A stretch of 7,720 bases of DNA from Paracoccaceae bacterium (lineage in GTDB: Bacteria; Pseudomonadota; Alphaproteobacteria; Rhodobacterales; Rhodobacteraceae), in the NCBI GenBank assembly GCA_003565055.1, contig PXDM01000336.1:1-7720 (forward strand). The letters run 5' to 3'. A program made the position numbers and the translations under genes. Shown here piece by piece: positions 5,996 to 7,720 of the stretch. Under the pieces are notes generated by a model. That model was not told the origin of the DNA, ran no database searches, and saw nothing but the letters and a program-made list of their open reading frames with translations. Position 1 is the first letter of the stretch. Every line of letters begins with the position of its first letter.

Positions 5996-6541
5996 ATGGG
6001 CACCAGCTTTCCCGCCATCGCGCCCGATCACGCCGCCTTCATCGCCGCACAGCCGATGTTCTTCGTGGCAACCGCCCCGCGCGAGGGGCGTGTCAATCTC
6101 TCGCCCAAGGGCCTCGATGCGCTGCGCGTTCTGGCCCCGGACCGGGTGATCTGGCTCAATCTCACTGGCAGCGGCAATGAAACCGCTGCCCATATCCTCG
6201 ACAGCCCGCGCATGACGCTGATGTTCTGCGCCTATCACGGCGCGCCGAAAATCCTGCGCCTCTATGGGCAGGCCCGGTTGCACCACCCCGCAACAGACGA
6301 CGGCAAAGCGCTCGCAAGCCATTTTCCGCAATATCCCGGCACAAGGCAGATTTTCGATCTGGCCGTCGATCTCGTGCATATCTCCTGCGGGATGGGCGTG
6401 CCGGAAATGGCGCTTGTCGCCCCGCGCGCCGAAAGCCAGCTCGTCCCCCATTTCGAGCGCCTTGGGGCCGAGAAAACGCTCCAGTATCAGCAGATCAAGA
6501 ACCGGCGCAGTCTCGACGGGCTGCCCACGGACATCGCCTGA
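5996..6541 (+). CDS. Pyridoxamine 5'-phosphate oxidase-like FMN-binding protein
   Basis: A 181-residue protein of the split beta-barrel flavin fold. Visible marks are FFVATAP at 22-28, VNLSPKGLDALRVL at 33-46, VIWLNLTGSGNETAAHI at 51-67, MTLMFCAYHGAPKILRLYG at 73-91, and CGMGVPEM at 131-138. The combination NLSPKG, TGSGNETAAH and FCA-x-x-GAPKILRLYG is the usual pattern of a widespread uncharacterised pyridoxamine 5'-phosphate oxidase family. True PdxH differs in length and motifs, so a role in vitamin B6 synthesis should not be assumed; an FMN-dependent oxidoreductase is more likely. It is soluble, without a signal peptide. It stands alone on the + strand between two - strand housekeeping genes, so it needs its own promoter in 5890-5995; I see no convincing one. 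The start follows AGGAG by six bases. Confidence 0.88.
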   Translation: MGTSFPAIAPDHAAFIAAQPMFFVATAPREGRVNLSPKGLDALRVLAPDRVIWLNLTGSGNETAAHILDSPRMTLMFCAYHGAPKILRLYGQARLHHPATDDGKALASHFPQYPGTRQIFDLAVDLVHISCGMGVPEMALVAPRAESQLVPHFERLGAEKTLQYQQIKNRRSLDGLPTDIA

Positions 6542-6553
6542 CCTTCTGTCATT

Positions 6554-6576
6554 TTCTTGCCCCAAATACTCAAGAA
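6554..6576. repeat. Inverted repeat containing a Rhodobacterales intergenic motif
   Basis: TTCTTG (6554-6559) and CAAGAA (6571-6576) are perfect inverted arms around the 11-base loop CCCCAAATACT. The embedded CTTGCCCCAAATACTC, or GAGTATTTGGGGCAAG on the other strand, resembles a short motif I recall in many intergenic regions of Rhodobacteraceae, usually next to a G+C-rich hairpin at gene ends. The arms and motif are seen directly; the family-wide occurrence is from memory. Confidence 0.5.
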
Positions 6577-6595
6577 CCGGGGCGTCAGCCCCGGT
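6576..6595. terminator. Probable bidirectional terminator hairpin over the rarA stop
   Basis: ACCGGGGC (6576-6583) pairs perfectly with GCCCCGGT (6588-6595) around the tetraloop GTCA, an eight-base-pair stem rich in G+C. It lies 34 bases after the stop of the FMN-binding gene and spans the last codons and stop of rarA, whose TGA is inside the loop. On the rarA side it is followed by TTCTTGAGTATTT, moderately rich in T. On the + side no T-run follows. Position between convergent genes supports a shared terminator or a 3'-end-stabilising structure. Confidence 0.6.
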
Positions 6596-7720
6596 CCCCG
6601 CCGCGCTTCTCGCGCAGCTTGGCAAACCAGTCGAGACGCTTGCCCAATTCGCGCTCGAAGCCGCGCGCGACGGGCTGGTAGAGAACCGGGCGCTTCACGC
6701 CTTCGGGGAAGTAATCCTGCCCCGAAAACCCGTCCTCGGCATCATGATCATAGGCATAGCCTGCGCCATAGCCTTCGGATTTCATCAGCTTCGTGGGCGC
6801 GTTCAGGATATGTTTGGGCGGCGGGGCCGAGCCCGTCTCTTTCGCAAGCCGCAGCGCGGCCTTCCAGGCCACATAGCCCGCATTCGATTTCGGCGCGAGC
6901 GCGAGATAGATGACCGCTTGCGCCAGCGCCAATTCGCCCTCGGGCGATCCAAGGCGCTCATAGCTCTGCCAGGCCTCCAGACAGACCGCCTGCGCCTGTG
7001 GGTCGGCATTGCCGATATCCTCGATGGCCATGCGCGTCAGGCGCCGCGCCAGATAGCGCGGGTCTTCGCCACCCGCGATCATCCGCGCGAACCAGTAGAG
7101 CGCCGCATCCGGATCCGAGCCGCGCACCGATTTGTGCAGCGCCGAAATCAGATTGTAATGCGCATCGCCCGATTTGTCATATTGCGGCGCGCGGCGGGCC
7201 AACCGCTGGGCGAGCGCGCTGGCGTCCAGCTTGCCGCGCGGCTCCCAGCCCATCACCTGCGCGACCAGATTGAGTAGCGCACGCCCGTCCCCATCGGCCA
7301 TTTCCAGCAGCGCCTCGCGCGCAGGGCCATCGAGCGGCAGGGCGCGGCCAAGCTCCTGCTCGGCGCGTTGCGCGAGCCGTTCGAGATCAGCGAGGCTCAG
7401 CCGGTCCAGCACGATCACCTGCGCGCGTGACAGAAGCGCCGCGTTCAGCTCGAAAGACGGGTTTTCGGTCGTCGCCCCCACCAGCGTGATCGTGCCGTCT
7501 TCCATATGCGGCAGGAATCCGTCCTGCTGCGATTTGTTGAAGCGGTGGATCTCATCGACAAAGAGCAGCGTGCCCTGCCCCGTGTCACGGCGCAGCTTGG
7601 CTTGATCGAAGACCTTGCGCAGATCGGGCACGCCCGTGAAAATCGCGCTGATCTGGATGAAGCGCATCGCGGTCTGATCGGCGAGCAGCCGGGCGATGGT
7701 CGTCTTGCCGACACCGGGCG
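6585..7720 (-). CDS. rarA: Replication-associated recombination protein RarA/MgsA, partial (N-terminus outside window)
   Basis: The frame is open from the right window edge to TGA at 6585-6587, giving 377 residues from codon 7718-7716. The visible part opens inside Walker A (PGVGKTT). An ATG at 7667 lies within the domain and is not the true start; roughly 60 N-terminal residues should lie beyond the edge if it matches E. coli RarA (447 residues). Walker B LLFVDEIHRFNKSQQ is at visible residues 51-65, sensor 1 GATTENPSFE starts at 81, and LLSR with the presumed arginine finger ends at 98. The RarA-specific C-terminal domain follows, with GDAHYNLISALHKSVRGSD and AIEDIGNADP. RarA is an AAA+ ATPase of the clamp-loader group that forms tetramers and acts on stalled replication forks and single-strand gaps. 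The stop codon sits in the loop of a terminator-like hairpin. Confidence 0.95.
   Translation of the reverse strand, partial: PGVGKTTIARLLADQTAMRFIQISAIFTGVPDLRKVFDQAKLRRDTGQGTLLFVDEIHRFNKSQQDGFLPHMEDGTITLVGATTENPSFELNAALLSRAQVIVLDRLSLADLERLAQRAEQELGRALPLDGPAREALLEMADGDGRALLNLVAQVMGWEPRGKLDASALAQRLARRAPQYDKSGDAHYNLISALHKSVRGSDPDAALYWFARMIAGGEDPRYLARRLTRMAIEDIGNADPQAQAVCLEAWQSYERLGSPEGELALAQAVIYLALAPKSNAGYVAWKAALRLAKETGSAPPPKHILNAPTKLMKSEGYGAGYAYDHDAEDGFSGQDYFPEGVKRPVLYQPVARGFERELGKRLDWFAKLREKRGGDRG

Noticed and set aside
4924..6180. 418-codon + strand open frame opposite rluC
   Set aside because: Antisense shadow of a well-supported gene; it ends inside the real FMN-binding gene in another frame and shows no recognisable domain.
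5111..6625. Long open frame (504 codons) on the - strand across rluC and the FMN-binding gene
   Set aside because: It is in a different frame from rluC and antisense to the FMN-binding gene; its composition (rich in Arg, Ala, Gly) is that of a high-G+C shadow frame, and the two real genes show full conserved motifs.
7665..7667. ATG at 7667 as the start of rarA
   Set aside because: The frame continues upstream to the window edge and contains Walker A (PGVGKTT) before this ATG, so the gene is truncated by the window and not by a start here.

Overview
The window is a dense, G+C-rich stretch of bacterial chromosome. It looks like an ordinary housekeeping region of an alphaproteobacterium of the Rhodobacterales (Rhodobacteraceae/Roseobacteraceae type). 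The reasons are an ATP12-family F1-ATPase assembly chaperone, an ArgB that reads like Rhodobacter/Paracoccus ArgB, a MOSC–engB–argB gene order, and an intergenic motif (CTTGCCCCAAATACTC) that I associate from memory with intergenic regions of this group. I see no mobile element, tRNA, rRNA or CRISPR array, and coding density is close to complete.

Left block, + strand, 1–3472: the 3' end of a MOSC-domain protein, a Vat/CatB-type hexapeptide acetyltransferase, the ribosome-assembly GTPase EngB, acetylglutamate kinase ArgB, a two-cluster iron-sulfur protein of unknown function, and a SixA-like histidine phosphatase. Five junctions are stop/start overlaps of 1–4 bases or a 5-base gap, so the block probably forms one translationally coupled operon, although its products belong to unrelated pathways.

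Middle block, - strand, 5889 down to 3480: an RluC-type 23S rRNA pseudouridine synthase, a HAD-family phosphatase and an ATP12 chaperone, joined by two 4-base ATGA overlaps. It converges on the left block with only 7 bases between the stop codons. A divergent intergenic region (5890–5995) carries a perfect TTGACA facing this block.

Right end: a lone + strand FMN-binding (pyridoxamine 5'-phosphate oxidase-like) protein at 5996–6541, converging on the AAA+ ATPase RarA (- strand, N-terminus outside the window). The 3' ends meet in a compact structured element in which the rarA stop codon sits in the tetraloop of a perfect 8-bp hairpin.

I find no clear new multi-gene system. The points most worth following are the iron-sulfur protein, whose N-terminal half looks CblC/QueG-like; the Vat-type acetyltransferase embedded in a housekeeping operon; and the structured rarA 3' end.
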